Shown here: piece by piece, positions 9,481-19,500 of the stretch | How the letters are laid out: the number at the start of each line of letters is the position of its first letter | How positions within the stretch are numbered: the first letter of the stretch is position 1 | NCBI RefSeq assembly: GCF_004362215.1 | Contig: NZ_SNWR01000001.1 | Span: forward strand, 5,500,001 to 5,564,000 | Length of the DNA stretch: 64,000 nucleotides | From: Paractinoplanes brasiliensis | GTDB taxonomy: Bacteria > Actinomycetota > Actinomycetes > Mycobacteriales > Micromonosporaceae | Direction of reading: 5' to 3' | Position numbers and translations under genes: made by a program | Notes under the pieces: generated by a model | Told to the model about the DNA's origin: nothing | Database searches by the model: none | The model's input: only the letters and a program-made list of their open reading frames with translations

Positions 9481-9502
9481 GATGTCAGATCGGTCTGACA
9501 TC
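9481..9502. promoter_or_regulatory. Perfect 9-bp palindrome between divergent operons
   Basis: Arms GATGTCAGA (9481-9489) and TCTGACATC (9494-9502) are exact inverted repeats around the spacer TCGG. The site lies 113 bp upstream of the CHAT operon start and 58 bp upstream of the PRC-barrel start, where a dimeric repressor could control either side. No regulator gene adjoins it. A role as operator is inference from position and symmetry. Confidence 0.5.
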
Positions 9503-9559
9503 CGCAGGCGCCGTGTCGCGGACCCCGACGCGGGTATCACCTCTCGGAGTGAGGAGGCG

Positions 9560-9793
9560 GTGACGGCACAACCGACAGGCACGTTGCAGCCGCTGAGTGA
9601 GACCGGTCAGACCGTTGCCGATCCCGGGCAGGACGTCCGGGGCCGCACGGTCGTCGACAGCGACGGCACCAGGGTGGGCACGGTGGCCGACCTGTTGGTG
9701 GACACCGACGAGAAAAAGGCCCGGTTCCTGAGCGTCGAGCACGGCGGCATCCTGGGATTCGGCGCGTCCTTCTACCCCGGTTTTCCCAGGTAG
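9560..9793 (+). CDS. Truncated PRC-barrel domain protein
   Basis: A 77-residue product starting at GTG 9560 after GAGGAG. Residues about 24-67 match the N-terminal half of a PRC-barrel: DVRGRTVVDSDGTRVGTV, then DLLVDTDEKKARFLSVEHGG. Family members normally continue after GGILGFG with a strand containing PVDAI and further beta-strands; here the frame ends after GASFYPGFPR. No continuation is visible in the other frames before the next gene, so the 3' part appears lost. It could be a decayed remnant or a minimal half-barrel. Confidence 0.6.
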   Translation: MTAQPTGTLQPLSETGQTVADPGQDVRGRTVVDSDGTRVGTVADLLVDTDEKKARFLSVEHGGILGFGASFYPGFPR

Positions 9794-9863
9794 CGGCGTC
9801 CCGGCGAAAAGTGTCGGTGCCCGATGGCACAATCCGCGGCACGTTCGCCGATGGGGGATTCCA

Positions 9864-10736
9864 ATGGGCTGGGTGCCGGCCGGTGCCGACTATGAGATCA
9901 GCGTCGACAGGGGCAAGGTTGTCGCGCGCAAGGGTGGGGGCAGGGCGCTCAAGAGCCTGCCCAAGGCGCTGAAGGACGACGAGGCGGTTCTCGGCCTGCG
10001 GCAGCTTGTCGAGTGGCTGCGCCGGCACGAGGCGTCCTGCCGCGGCGAGGTCGAGCGGTGGATGGTCCGGTCGTTGGCGGTGCCGGCCGGCGTGATCGCC
10101 CAGGTCTGGGCCGACGAGACGTGGCGTGCCGTCCTGCACGACGCCGTCGTGGTGCCCGTGACCGCCGACGGCGAGTGGGATGTGGCCGCCGCGGGCCTGT
10201 TACGTGACGCCGAGCCGGGCACGGGCCTGGGCGTGGTGGACCTCGACGGCGAGTCCGCCCGCATCACCGCCGCGACGGTTGCCCTTCCCCATCCCGTACG
10301 CCTTCCCGACCTCGACGACCTGCGTGAGTTCGCCGCCGACCTCGGCGTCGAGCAGGGTCTTCTCCAGCTCTTCCGTGAGATCTGGCGCAAACCCGCGGCC
10401 GAGGCCGAGCAGCGGGCCGAACTGCGGCGCTATTCCGGGGCCCGTTACAAAGAGCTGCGCCACGTGCAGTCGCGCGCCACCGCGGCGGGCTATCGCGTGC
10501 AGGGCGGCACGGCCGTCTGCCGGGTGTGGGAGGGCGGCGCGACCGTCGTCGCCTCGGTCTGGATCGGCGACGGTGATCCGAGTTACGAGACCGAGACGTC
10601 CGACCTGAGCTTCGCCGACCCGTCCGGCGAGCCGATCGCCCCGGGCGACGTGCCGCCGGTGGCCTGGTCCGAGGGTCTGCGCATGGCCGCCACCCTGCAC
10701 GCCGGCCGCGTCGCCGACGAGGAGGGCGACCGATGA
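9864..10736 (+). CDS. DUF4132 domain protein (YehI C-terminal type)
   Basis: A 290-residue cytoplasmic protein that corresponds to the DUF4132 domain: an N-terminal KVVARKGGGRALKSLPKAL block, the RQLVEWLRRHE helix, LPDLDDLREFAADLG, QLFREIW, and WSEGLRMAA near the C-terminus. In E. coli YehI this domain is part of a protein of about 1200 residues; here it stands alone and opens the MoxR-vWA operon. ATG at 9864 follows GGGGGA. Its stop overlaps the next start (ATGA). Biochemical function is unknown; the family is repeatedly found with MoxR ATPases and vWA proteins. Confidence 0.75.
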   Translation: MGWVPAGADYEISVDRGKVVARKGGGRALKSLPKALKDDEAVLGLRQLVEWLRRHEASCRGEVERWMVRSLAVPAGVIAQVWADETWRAVLHDAVVVPVTADGEWDVAAAGLLRDAEPGTGLGVVDLDGESARITAATVALPHPVRLPDLDDLREFAADLGVEQGLLQLFREIWRKPAAEAEQRAELRRYSGARYKELRHVQSRATAAGYRVQGGTAVCRVWEGGATVVASVWIGDGDPSYETETSDLSFADPSGEPIAPGDVPPVAWSEGLRMAATLHAGRVADEEGDR

Positions 10737-13700
10737 GCGAGACGCTGCTGGACGCCGGGGCCATCCTGCCCGGCGAGGCCACCGGGAACGGCCTCGACAC
10801 CGTCACCGCCCGCGCGTACACCCATCCGGTTTTCGAGGGCCGCACGGTGGTGCGGCTGGTCGGCGCCACGGTCGGCCCGGCCGAGGACATCACGATGGAG
10901 TTCCTCGGCTTCGCCCCGGCGGCCGAGCCCGTGCCGGTCGGTCACACGCGGCGGCAGGCGCTCGGTTTTCCGGCCTGGGCGCTGGTGCACGACCCGGCCA
11001 ACGGCCGGCACGCCCTGGCCCTGGTCAAAGAGATGGAACGACTGGCCCGGGTGGCCCGCGGCAAGCCCGGCAACGCCAAGGAGGGCTACGACGAGCTGGC
11101 CCAGCGGCTCGGCGCTGCCGCACCGCAGTTCCTGCCGACGTTCTGGGAACAGGCCGGCCGAGCCTTCGTGGCCGCCGGGAACGCCCGCATGGCCGGCACC
11201 TGTTTCACCGAGGCCCGCCGCGCCGAGCAGGTGCACGGGCTGGTCGTCGACGAGGACAGGGTGCGCGACGTGCACCTCGAGTTCGCGTTCGCCGGGGCGC
11301 TGACGGCCGCGATGCTGGCCGAGTACTCGCGCGGTGTCGTCGGGCGGCGCGAGCCCGCCGAGGCGTACGAGCTGGTCCGGGCCCTGGCCCTGCGGCGGGT
11401 CGCCGGTGGCCTGCCCCCGCACGCGTCGATGGCCACCGACCTGGCCCGCCTGGCCAAGGCGGCCGGGCTCGACGCCGAGCAGCAGGCCGACGAGGTGGTC
11501 ACCCAGCTGCTCACCTATCCCGCCACGGCGCGCTCGCACCCGTCGGTGTGGAAGGCGTATCGCAAGAGCCTGATCCGGCTGGGCCGGCGTGACGCCGCCG
11601 TACGGGCCCGCCTGCTCGAGATTTTCCCCGAGCCGCCGGGCTGGGACACCGACATGACCGAGCAGTGGCTGGAGCTGCTGGAGGCGACCGGCGCGGCCGC
11701 CGAGCTGACCGGCCCGGCGGGCGGCTGGGACGGGGATCCCGCGCGCTGGCTTGAGCGGTTCCTGCGGGCCCGCATGGTCGGTTACCGCAGCCGGGAGCGC
11801 AACGCCCGGTTGCTCGGGCTGGTCGAGCGGATGATCCCGCGGCTGCTGACGGGCGGCGAGGTTCAGGTCGCGCCCCATCGCCACCGGGTCGACCTCGACA
11901 TCCTCGACCTGTGCCTGGCAGGCGGGGTCGACGTCGCCGTCCCGGCGGGTCACTTCCCGGGCGGGTTCGACCTCGACGACTGGTCCCGCGATCAGAGCCC
12001 GGGCCGCCGCGACCTGTCCGCTGTGGCCGCCGACCCACGTCTGCGACCGCTGCTCAAGCTGGGCGTGCGCTCCGCGATGAGCCGGCTCCGCGACGGCCAC
12101 GGGCTCACCGGCCCGGCGCTTCCCGTCCGTACGCTGGAACAGGTTCTGAGCGCGGCGGGCGTGCGCGAGGTGCTGGCCGAGGTCGTGCGTGAGCAGACCA
12201 GCCGCGCCGCCGCGAGCACGGTCACCGGGCTCGACACCTCACTGACCGAGCTGGCCGCGCTGTGGTCGCCGGCCGGCATGGCGCTGGCGCCCGACGGTTT
12301 CCGTGCGCTGCTCGAGGTCGACATGGCGGCGGTCGTGGGGCGCACCCTGCGGGCCGGCCTGCCGATCGAGCTGGCCTGGCCGGAGTACGAGGCCGCTGCC
12401 GACGCGAAGAAGAAGGTGCTGATCGGTGCGTCCTGGCCCGAGATCGTGGTCCACGACGACGAGTCGGCGCACGTGGTGTCCCCCGCCGGCCGGGTGACCG
12501 AGCACGTCTTCCGCGTCCCGCCCGCGGGTGACCGGCACGCCCGCGCCCGCTATTACCACCAGCACACGTCCTGCTTCCACGTCGACGGCGACCTGCTGGT
12601 GTCGTGGACGGGCGAGCACGGCCCGGTCGCGTACTGGGCGTCGCGCCCCGACGACCGGCACGAGCACGACTGGAGCCCGCACAGCGTCGGCTGGGGGTTG
12701 CCCGCTCAGCCGTTGCCGCTGACCGGGGGTGGCCTCACCACGGGCGTGCGCCCGGTGCACGCGGGTGATGTGCGCGGTCCGAGCCAGAACTATCAGCTGG
12801 CGAGCGACGGCCAGGCGTTCTGGCGCTGTGAGCCGGCCGACGACCAGTGGCGATGGCGCGAGCTCGATCCCCGTACGGGGGAACTGGGCCGGTACAGCGT
12901 TCCCGCGTTCTTCGCCGAGCTCGCGCCGGGCGAAGGGCTCGTGCCCGAGCGCTGCCAGCTGCGCCCGGCCACCGCCGGGTTCGAGGCGTCGCCGCTGGGC
13001 GTGCGCGACGGGCTGATCGGCTGGCGGTCGGTGGCCGCCGGATCGGTGCGGATCGGTGTCGGCATCGACGGCCGCCGCGTGACCCTGACCGAGGACACGC
13101 TGTACCGGGTCGGGCGCAGCGCGAACGAGCGGCTCGCGGCCGCCCTGCTCATGCCGGGTTCGTCCGAGCCCCTGCCGGTGACGCAGGTCGACGGCTATCC
13201 CAAGGCCCGCGTCCGGATCTGGACCGCCGACGGCGAGCACCTGCTGGCCGAGCAGTCCGAGGGCTCGCCTACCCTGCCGCCGCTGGCCTGGTGGCACGTG
13301 CTGCGCCCGCGCGACGAGGCCGGCTCGGCTGCCCTGCGCAAGCTCGACGACGGGACGGCGGCCCGGCTGCTTGACGTCGACCCCGCGGTGACCGGCACGA
13401 CCGCGGTCAACGAGGCCGTCACGGCGAACATCGTCGTCCACCTGCCGGCGGTCACCGACCCGAAGCTGCGCTCCCGCCTCGCCGAGGTGGTCTCGCGCGC
13501 CGTGCGTCTGCGCCGCCGGCTGGCCGAGATCCCCGTGCATCTCGACGCCCGCCCCGAGCCCGTCCCCACCGCGCTCACGGTCACCGACGACGTCCTGGAA
13601 AAGGGGTGGGACGGCCTGTGCTCGGGCCACCGGGTCCACTACGGCAACGGCACGGCCCGCCATCAGATCCTCGAGCAGATCCGCCTGACCGGCGCGGTGC

Positions 13701-15451
13701 TGCGCGACGGGTCCGGCCACGGCGAGATCCCCGCGGTGACCTCCGCGTGGACGGTGCTGCTGGCGGGGCTTGGTGGGGTCGCGTTGCGGGCCGCCGCCGC
13801 GGTCACGCCTCCGGAAGACCGTGAGGCGCTTGCTGCCTTCCTCGGCGAGCTGACCGGCACCCCGCTGGGCGGCGACGGCCCGCCGATCCGGGTGCTGCAG
13901 CTGACCCAGCCGCACATGAGCGAGACCCGGGTGCAGGTCGAGCGCGACGGCGAACGCATCACCGTGCTGTTCCCACTGCAGCAGAACTACGACTACGGCC
14001 GTACGTTCTGGCGGCGCGACGCGATCCAGCTCTCGCCCGGCGGTGGGTTCGCGCTGCCCGAAGGCACGAACCTGAGCGAGGAGGTGCGGCCCAGCGACCG
14101 GCTGGCGGGCGATCGGCTGCGCACGTTCCTCACCCTGCTGGCCGAGCGCGGTCCCGCGCCGTGGCGCCCCGAAGCGGCCGAGGCGCTGGCCACGGCGACC
14201 GGCATGACCCGGGCCGAGGCCGTCCTGCTCCTGGCCGGGCTGCCCAACATCACGGCCTGGGAGACCAACTTCCTGACCACCGAGCAACGTACGGCGCTGG
14301 GACTGACCGCCGCGCACGCCAAGGTGGCCCGCGCGACGCTGCGCGACCTGACCGCACCGCAACGGCTGGCGCTGCTCGACGCCGCGATGCCGGCCGACCC
14401 GGCCGACCTGTGGGAGCACGGGCCGGACGTGGCGGCGGTGGCCGATCGGTGGATCGCGTTGCGGGGGCGGCAGATCGCCGTACCGGAGGACCTCGTGGCC
14501 GACCTCGCCCGCGTGGTCGACCCCGCGCTGGCGGCCGGTGTGCTGCAGGCGATCGCCGGTCCCCGCCCCGGCGACTGGCTCAGCACCGACGGGCGCAGCG
14601 ACGCCGAGGCGTACTGGCAGGTGGTGACCCGCTCCGACGAGGGCACGCCGTTCGACGAGGAGTACCTCAAGGCGGCCGCGGCCGCGCTGCCCTGGCTGGC
14701 GTACAGGCTGCGCTGGGAGGACCCGCTGCGGGCGGCCCTGCCCGGGGCGCTGCGCCTGATCCGGGCTCGGCTGGCCAACCCCGAACTGATCGTCGGCAAC
14801 GGCTGGTTCGACAACACCCGGGCGCCCCAGGCCGGGCCGGCGCTCGTCGTGCACAACGCGACGGGTGACTATGCCAGCTGCCACCTGGCGCCGGCCAAGC
14901 TGTCCGGGCTCGACGACCCCGCGCTCGGCTTCGTCGACCACGAGACCGCCACGGCGCTGCGGGTCCTGTTGTCCGACTGGATCGACGCGGTCGTGTCCAC
15001 ACCGGAGGGCGCGACCGGTGATCCGCGCGATCCGCGGGTGAGCGCGCCGCAGATCCTCGCCGAGGTGAGCGAGCAACACGGACTCGACGCCGACACCGCG
15101 GCCTACTACCTGCAGCTGCTGGCGCTGCCCGACCCGACCGACAAGGCCGTGCAGGGTTTCAACGGCTGGAAACTGGCCGCCGTCCGCAAGGCGCAACAGG
15201 CGCTCGTCGCGGCCGGCCTCGTCGTGCGGGCCAAACGCGAAAGAGCAGGGCGGCCGGTGTTCCTGCCCGGCGGCTGGCAACCGGCCCGCCCACCCCGGCT
15301 GCCGGTGGAGAGCTGGAAAGAGCAGTTCTATCTGACCGTCGGCAAGCCGCAGGTCGCCACGCTGGCGCCGCCCGAACTGTTCGCCGCGGCCTGGGCCCGG
15401 GTCGCCGCCGGTGACGTGCCCCGCTACCGCGACCTCGAGGAGAAGCCGTGA
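10733..15451 (+). CDS. Giant 1572-residue protein of MoxR-vWA operon
   Basis: I recognise no single named domain across the full length. Residues about 90-200 contain TPR-like helices (EQAGRAFVAAGNARMAGTCF, then FTEARRAEQ). Residues about 580-850 are beta-rich, with repeated blocks such as GDLLVSWTGEHGPVAYW, SDGQAFWRC and VRDGLIGWRSVAAGSVRIG, consistent with a divergent beta-propeller (bpX-like in published MoxR-vWA surveys). The C-terminal 500 residues look helical and include FPLQQNYDYGRTFWRRDA. The ATG at 10733 overlaps the DUF4132 stop and the 3' end overlaps the MoxR start, so all three are coupled. It probably acts as a sensor or scaffold that the ATPase remodels, by analogy with related systems. 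Confidence 0.7.
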   Translation: MSETLLDAGAILPGEATGNGLDTVTARAYTHPVFEGRTVVRLVGATVGPAEDITMEFLGFAPAAEPVPVGHTRRQALGFPAWALVHDPANGRHALALVKEMERLARVARGKPGNAKEGYDELAQRLGAAAPQFLPTFWEQAGRAFVAAGNARMAGTCFTEARRAEQVHGLVVDEDRVRDVHLEFAFAGALTAAMLAEYSRGVVGRREPAEAYELVRALALRRVAGGLPPHASMATDLARLAKAAGLDAEQQADEVVTQLLTYPATARSHPSVWKAYRKSLIRLGRRDAAVRARLLEIFPEPPGWDTDMTEQWLELLEATGAAAELTGPAGGWDGDPARWLERFLRARMVGYRSRERNARLLGLVERMIPRLLTGGEVQVAPHRHRVDLDILDLCLAGGVDVAVPAGHFPGGFDLDDWSRDQSPGRRDLSAVAADPRLRPLLKLGVRSAMSRLRDGHGLTGPALPVRTLEQVLSAAGVREVLAEVVREQTSRAAASTVTGLDTSLTELAALWSPAGMALAPDGFRALLEVDMAAVVGRTLRAGLPIELAWPEYEAAADAKKKVLIGASWPEIVVHDDESAHVVSPAGRVTEHVFRVPPAGDRHARARYYHQHTSCFHVDGDLLVSWTGEHGPVAYWASRPDDRHEHDWSPHSVGWGLPAQPLPLTGGGLTTGVRPVHAGDVRGPSQNYQLASDGQAFWRCEPADDQWRWRELDPRTGELGRYSVPAFFAELAPGEGLVPERCQLRPATAGFEASPLGVRDGLIGWRSVAAGSVRIGVGIDGRRVTLTEDTLYRVGRSANERLAAALLMPGSSEPLPVTQVDGYPKARVRIWTADGEHLLAEQSEGSPTLPPLAWWHVLRPRDEAGSAALRKLDDGTAARLLDVDPAVTGTTAVNEAVTANIVVHLPAVTDPKLRSRLAEVVSRAVRLRRRLAEIPVHLDARPEPVPTALTVTDDVLEKGWDGLCSGHRVHYGNGTARHQILEQIRLTGAVLRDGSGHGEIPAVTSAWTVLLAGLGGVALRAAAAVTPPEDREALAAFLGELTGTPLGGDGPPIRVLQLTQPHMSETRVQVERDGERITVLFPLQQNYDYGRTFWRRDAIQLSPGGGFALPEGTNLSEEVRPSDRLAGDRLRTFLTLLAERGPAPWRPEAAEALATATGMTRAEAVLLLAGLPNITAWETNFLTTEQRTALGLTAAHAKVARATLRDLTAPQRLALLDAAMPADPADLWEHGPDVAAVADRWIALRGRQIAVPEDLVADLARVVDPALAAGVLQAIAGPRPGDWLSTDGRSDAEAYWQVVTRSDEGTPFDEEYLKAAAAALPWLAYRLRWEDPLRAALPGALRLIRARLANPELIVGNGWFDNTRAPQAGPALVVHNATGDYASCHLAPAKLSGLDDPALGFVDHETATALRVLLSDWIDAVVSTPEGATGDPRDPRVSAPQILAEVSEQHGLDADTAAYYLQLLALPDPTDKAVQGFNGWKLAAVRKAQQALVAAGLVVRAKRERAGRPVFLPGGWQPARPPRLPVESWKEQFYLTVGKPQVATLAPPELFAAAWARVAAGDVPRYRDLEEKP

Positions 15452-16554
15452 CCGCCCGCCAGATCGACCCGCCCGAACTCCGGTACGCCGACGAGCTGGC
15501 CTTCCTCGCCGCGGCCGACGAGGGCCCGCGCCCCCCGGGCTGGCGTCTCACCCCGCGGGCCGTGGTCACGTTCGTGGCCGGTTCGGCCGGCGTCCCGGTG
15601 CGGGGCAGGGTGATCGAGCCCAAGTTCGTCGGCGAGCGGGCCCTGGTCGAGCGCTGCGTCGTCACGCTGGCCGGGGAACGCGGGCTGCTGCTGGTCGGCG
15701 AGCCCGGCACCGCCAAGTCGATGCTCTCCGAACTGCTCGCCGCGGCCATCTGCGGCACCAGCGCGCTGGCCGTGCAGGGCACCGCGGGCACCAGCGAGGA
15801 CCAGCTCCGGTACGGCTGGAACTACGCGCTGCTGTTGGCCCAGGGGCCCTCGCCCGAATCGCTGGTGCCGTCGCCGATCCTCACCGCCATGCGGACCGGA
15901 GCCGTGGCCCGCGTCGAAGAGATCACCCGCTGCCTGCCCGAGGTGCAGGACGCCCTGGTCTCGATCATGTCGGAGCGCCGGATCAGCGTGCCCGAGCTGG
16001 CCGGTGACGAGGCAGCCACCAGCTACGCCGTACCCGGGTTCTGCCTGATCGCCACGGCGAACCTGCGCGACCGCGGGGTGTCCGAGATGTCGGCCGCGCT
16101 CAAACGGCGGTTCAACTTCGAGGTCGTGCCGCCGATCGCCGACCTGGACGACGAGGTCGCGCTGGTGACCCGCCAGGCGCGGGCCGCCGTGGAACGTGGC
16201 GGGGCGGCCTTCGACATCGACGAGGCGGTGCTCGAGACCCTGGTGACGGCGTTCCGTGACCTGCGTACGGGAAGCAGCGCCGAAGGGTGGGAGGTGGAGC
16301 GCCCGTCCTCGGTGATGAGCACGGCGGAGGCGGTCGCGGTGGCGGCCTCGATCGGATTGTCAGCGGCGTACCTGCCCGGGCCCGACCCGCTGTCGCTGCT
16401 GCCCGGTCATCTGCTCGGCGTGGTGCGAAAGGACGACCCGGCCGACGCCGAGCGCCTGCTGGCGTACTGGGACGGCGCCCTGCGCCGGCGGGCCGAGGCG
16501 GGCTCGCGCATGTGGCGGCAGCTGTGGGAACACCGGGACGTGCTGCGTGACTGA
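15448..16554 (+). CDS. MoxR-family AAA+ ATPase (YehL-like)
   Basis: A 368-residue cytoplasmic ATPase. Walker A is GEPGTAKS at about residues 84-91. The Walker B region reads ARVEEITRC at about 152-160, with the MoxR-typical helix LPEVQDALVSIMSERRI after it. Sensor region FCLIATANLRDRG and arginine-bearing ALKRRFNFE follow. The two flanking genes and the vWA domain downstream are the usual MoxR partners: the ATPase remodels a client presented by a vWA adaptor. GTG at 15448 overlaps the upstream stop. Length and motif order fit the family. Confidence 0.9.
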   Translation: MTARQIDPPELRYADELAFLAAADEGPRPPGWRLTPRAVVTFVAGSAGVPVRGRVIEPKFVGERALVERCVVTLAGERGLLLVGEPGTAKSMLSELLAAAICGTSALAVQGTAGTSEDQLRYGWNYALLLAQGPSPESLVPSPILTAMRTGAVARVEEITRCLPEVQDALVSIMSERRISVPELAGDEAATSYAVPGFCLIATANLRDRGVSEMSAALKRRFNFEVVPPIADLDDEVALVTRQARAAVERGGAAFDIDEAVLETLVTAFRDLRTGSSAEGWEVERPSSVMSTAEAVAVAASIGLSAAYLPGPDPLSLLPGHLLGVVRKDDPADAERLLAYWDGALRRRAEAGSRMWRQLWEHRDVLRD

Positions 16555-19500
16555 TCCCCGCTCGCAGATCTCTTCCCTGGCCGACGACCCGCGCGTCCAG
16601 CTGATCGGCGTGCGCCATCACTCGCCGGTGCTGGCCGCCGCGGTGCCGGCCCTGCTCGACGCGTTCGACCCGGCGACGGTGCTGGTCGAGTTGCCGGCCG
16701 AGATGCAGCCGTGGCTGGGCGGGCTGGCCGACCCGGGCCTGTCGGCGCCGGTCGCCCTGGCCGCGGCCGACCCGGACGGGGCGGTCGCCTTCTATCCGTT
16801 CGCCGACTTCAGCCCGGAGCTGGCCGCGCTGCGCTGGGCCCACCGCCGGGGCGTGCCGGCGATCTGCTGCGATCTGCCTCTCGTCGACCGCGCGTGGCGG
16901 GCTCGTGCGGGTTCGGCCCCGGCGGCTTCTGAGCCGGGTCACGCGGGGCAAGCAAGTTCGGGCACCGCTGCTTCCGGGGCCGACCGGGAATCCGGGGCGG
17001 GCTCGGTGGCCGGCTCGAGCTGGGCCGAAGCTGTGCAGGCGACCCTGACCGGGCGGGCTGACGACGATCTGTGGGACCGCTGGGTCGAGGCGGGTGCGCC
17101 GGGCAGCCCGCCCGAATCGGTGCGCCGGGCCGCGCTGGCCGCGGGGTGGGCGCTGCGCCAAGATGCTTCCCGCTCCGGCTTCGACGCCATCGACCTGGCG
17201 CGCGAGGCCTGGATGAGGGGCCACCTCTCCCGTACGCGGGGCCGGGTGTCCGTGGTCGTCGGCGCGTTCCATGCCCCGGCGCTGCTGGACGGGCCTGTCC
17301 CGGACGAATTCCCGCTGGTTTCGGCCGCGGAGCTGCCCAGGTCTGAAGCCGAGCCCGTCATCTCGCTCGTGCCCTACACGTTCGACCTGCTTGATGCACG
17401 GTCGGGCTATCCGGCGGGCATCCGGGACCCGCGCTGGCAGCAAGCCGTTCACGAGTGTGCCGCCGACCCCGAGGGCATCCGGCGGGCGGCCGACCGGTTC
17501 GCCGTCGAGGTCACCCGCGAGCTGCGGGCACACGGGCAGCCGGCCGGGCCCGGGGAGGCGGCCGAGGTGGCGCGCCTGGCCGCCGACCTGGCATCGCTGC
17601 GGTCGCTGCCGGCGCCGGGCCGGGGTGAGCTGGTCGAGGCGCTGCAGACGGTGCTGGCCCAGGGCGCCCCGGCGGGCGTTGGCCGCGGCGTGGCCCGCGC
17701 GATGGACACCGTCCTGATCGGACAGCGGCGAGGCCGGCTGCCCAAGGGGACTCCCGTCACCGGTTTGCGGCCGGCGGTGGAGGCCGACCTCGTACGGCTC
17801 AAGCTGCCCGGCCCCGGCGAGAAGTGGAAGCAGGTCCGGCTCGACCCGATGCGCTCGCCCACCGACCGGGAACGCGATCTCATGATCCGGCGGCTCAACG
17901 CGTTCGGCGCGCTGTACGGCAGTGCGGGAACGAGCGGGCCGGTTCCGGGCGGCGAAACGCTCACGACGACTTGGCGGGTGGAGTGGACACCCTCGGCCGA
18001 CGCGGCCCTCGCCGTCGCCGCGTTGCACGGGGTGACGACGGCCCAGGCGGCCGAGGGTGTGCTGGCGAGCCGTCGCCGCCGGGAACAGCAGGCGGGCGGG
18101 CCGACAGCCGAGCAGGCGCTGGCCGGGCTCGAGGAGGCGGCCGCGTGCGGGTTGCCCTCGCTGACCCGGGCGCGGCTGTCCGACGTACGGGGAATGGTTG
18201 GAGGTCTTGAGCAGATCGTGGCGGGGTTGCGCCTGCTCGGCCGGCTCGAACGGGGTCATCTCGGCGAGCCGCTCGTGGACGTGTCCGACGCGCGCGACAC
18301 CTTGCAGGCGGCGGCCGTGGCGGCGGTGGCCGGGCTGACCGGTTCGCAACGGCTGGAGGACGCGCGGGCCCTGCTCGACCTGGTGCAATCGGCCGACGAG
18401 TCCGGGCGTCGGCTGCGCCTGGGCCACGCGATCAAGACGCTGGCCCGCGACGGATCCCCGCTGATGCGCGGCGCCGCGGCGGCGGTGGGAGTGCTGCTGG
18501 GACATGAGGAGCCACAAGCTTTCGGCGTACGCCTCGGCTCGTGGGCTGACCTGCCCGGCGCCGAGGCCACCGACCGCCTGCGTGGCGCCCTGAGCGTGGC
18601 CGGCGCGCTGCTGCAGTCGCCCGGCGAGGCGCTGACGCCGTTGCTCACGGTCATCGAGACCATGCCCGACGACACCTTCGTACGGCGATTGCCCGCCCTG
18701 CGCGGTGGTTTCGATGCCTTGTCCCCGGCCGACCGCGACCGCTTGCTGGAAACCGTCACCGACCGGCACGGCGACTTCTCGGCCGCGCTGCCCACCGACG
18801 CCATCACCCTGGCCGCGTGGATGGCCGCCGATCGCGCCGGGGCGGCCGCCATCCGCTTCGTGGGTCTTTCCGTGGACGCCGTCGCGCCCTCGGGTGCGTC
18901 CGGCGCCAAGCCGTCGGCGTCTGGCGCGATGTCTGCCGGGCCGTCGGGCGTGGGCGCCATCGAGCGTTCGCCGTTTGGGGCGATGTCTGCCGGGCCCTCG
19001 GGGTCGGCGTCCGGTGCGACGTTTGTCGGTGCGGGACCGCTCGATGTCGTGCCCCCGGGCCCGCCTGCCGCTGAGCCGTCGGGGACAGGCGCTGTGTCTG
19101 GCGGCGCCGGGCCGTCGGGCGTGAGTGCCACCGAGCGTTCGGGATCTGGTGCGACGTTTGCCGGTGCGGGACCGGTCGATGTCGTGTCCTCGGGCGCGCC
19201 TGCCACCGAGCCATCGCTGTCCAGCGTGACGTTTGCGGGCGTCGGGGCGGTCGGCGACTCCTCCCCGGGCGCCTCTGTTCTCGGGCGCTCCCTTGGAGCA
19301 GACGCTGCCGGGGAGCGCGCGGTTGAGATCGCGGCGGTGGAGCGGTGGCGGCTGCTGCTGGGGCGGGAGAGCGACCAACTGGCGCCGGGGCGACGGCGGC
19401 TGGCGACGGCACTTGACGAGCTTTACGGGGGTGGGCGCGGGGAAGGGGCGTACACGGTCGGCGGCGGGGGTGGGCAGGAGACCGCCTATCCCGAGGCACG

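Noticed and set aside
12239..15280. Open frame of about 1000 codons on the minus strand opposite the giant protein
   Set aside because: Composition dominated by Arg, Gly, Gln and Pro, no ribosome binding site and no motif; it mirrors the real plus-strand gene.
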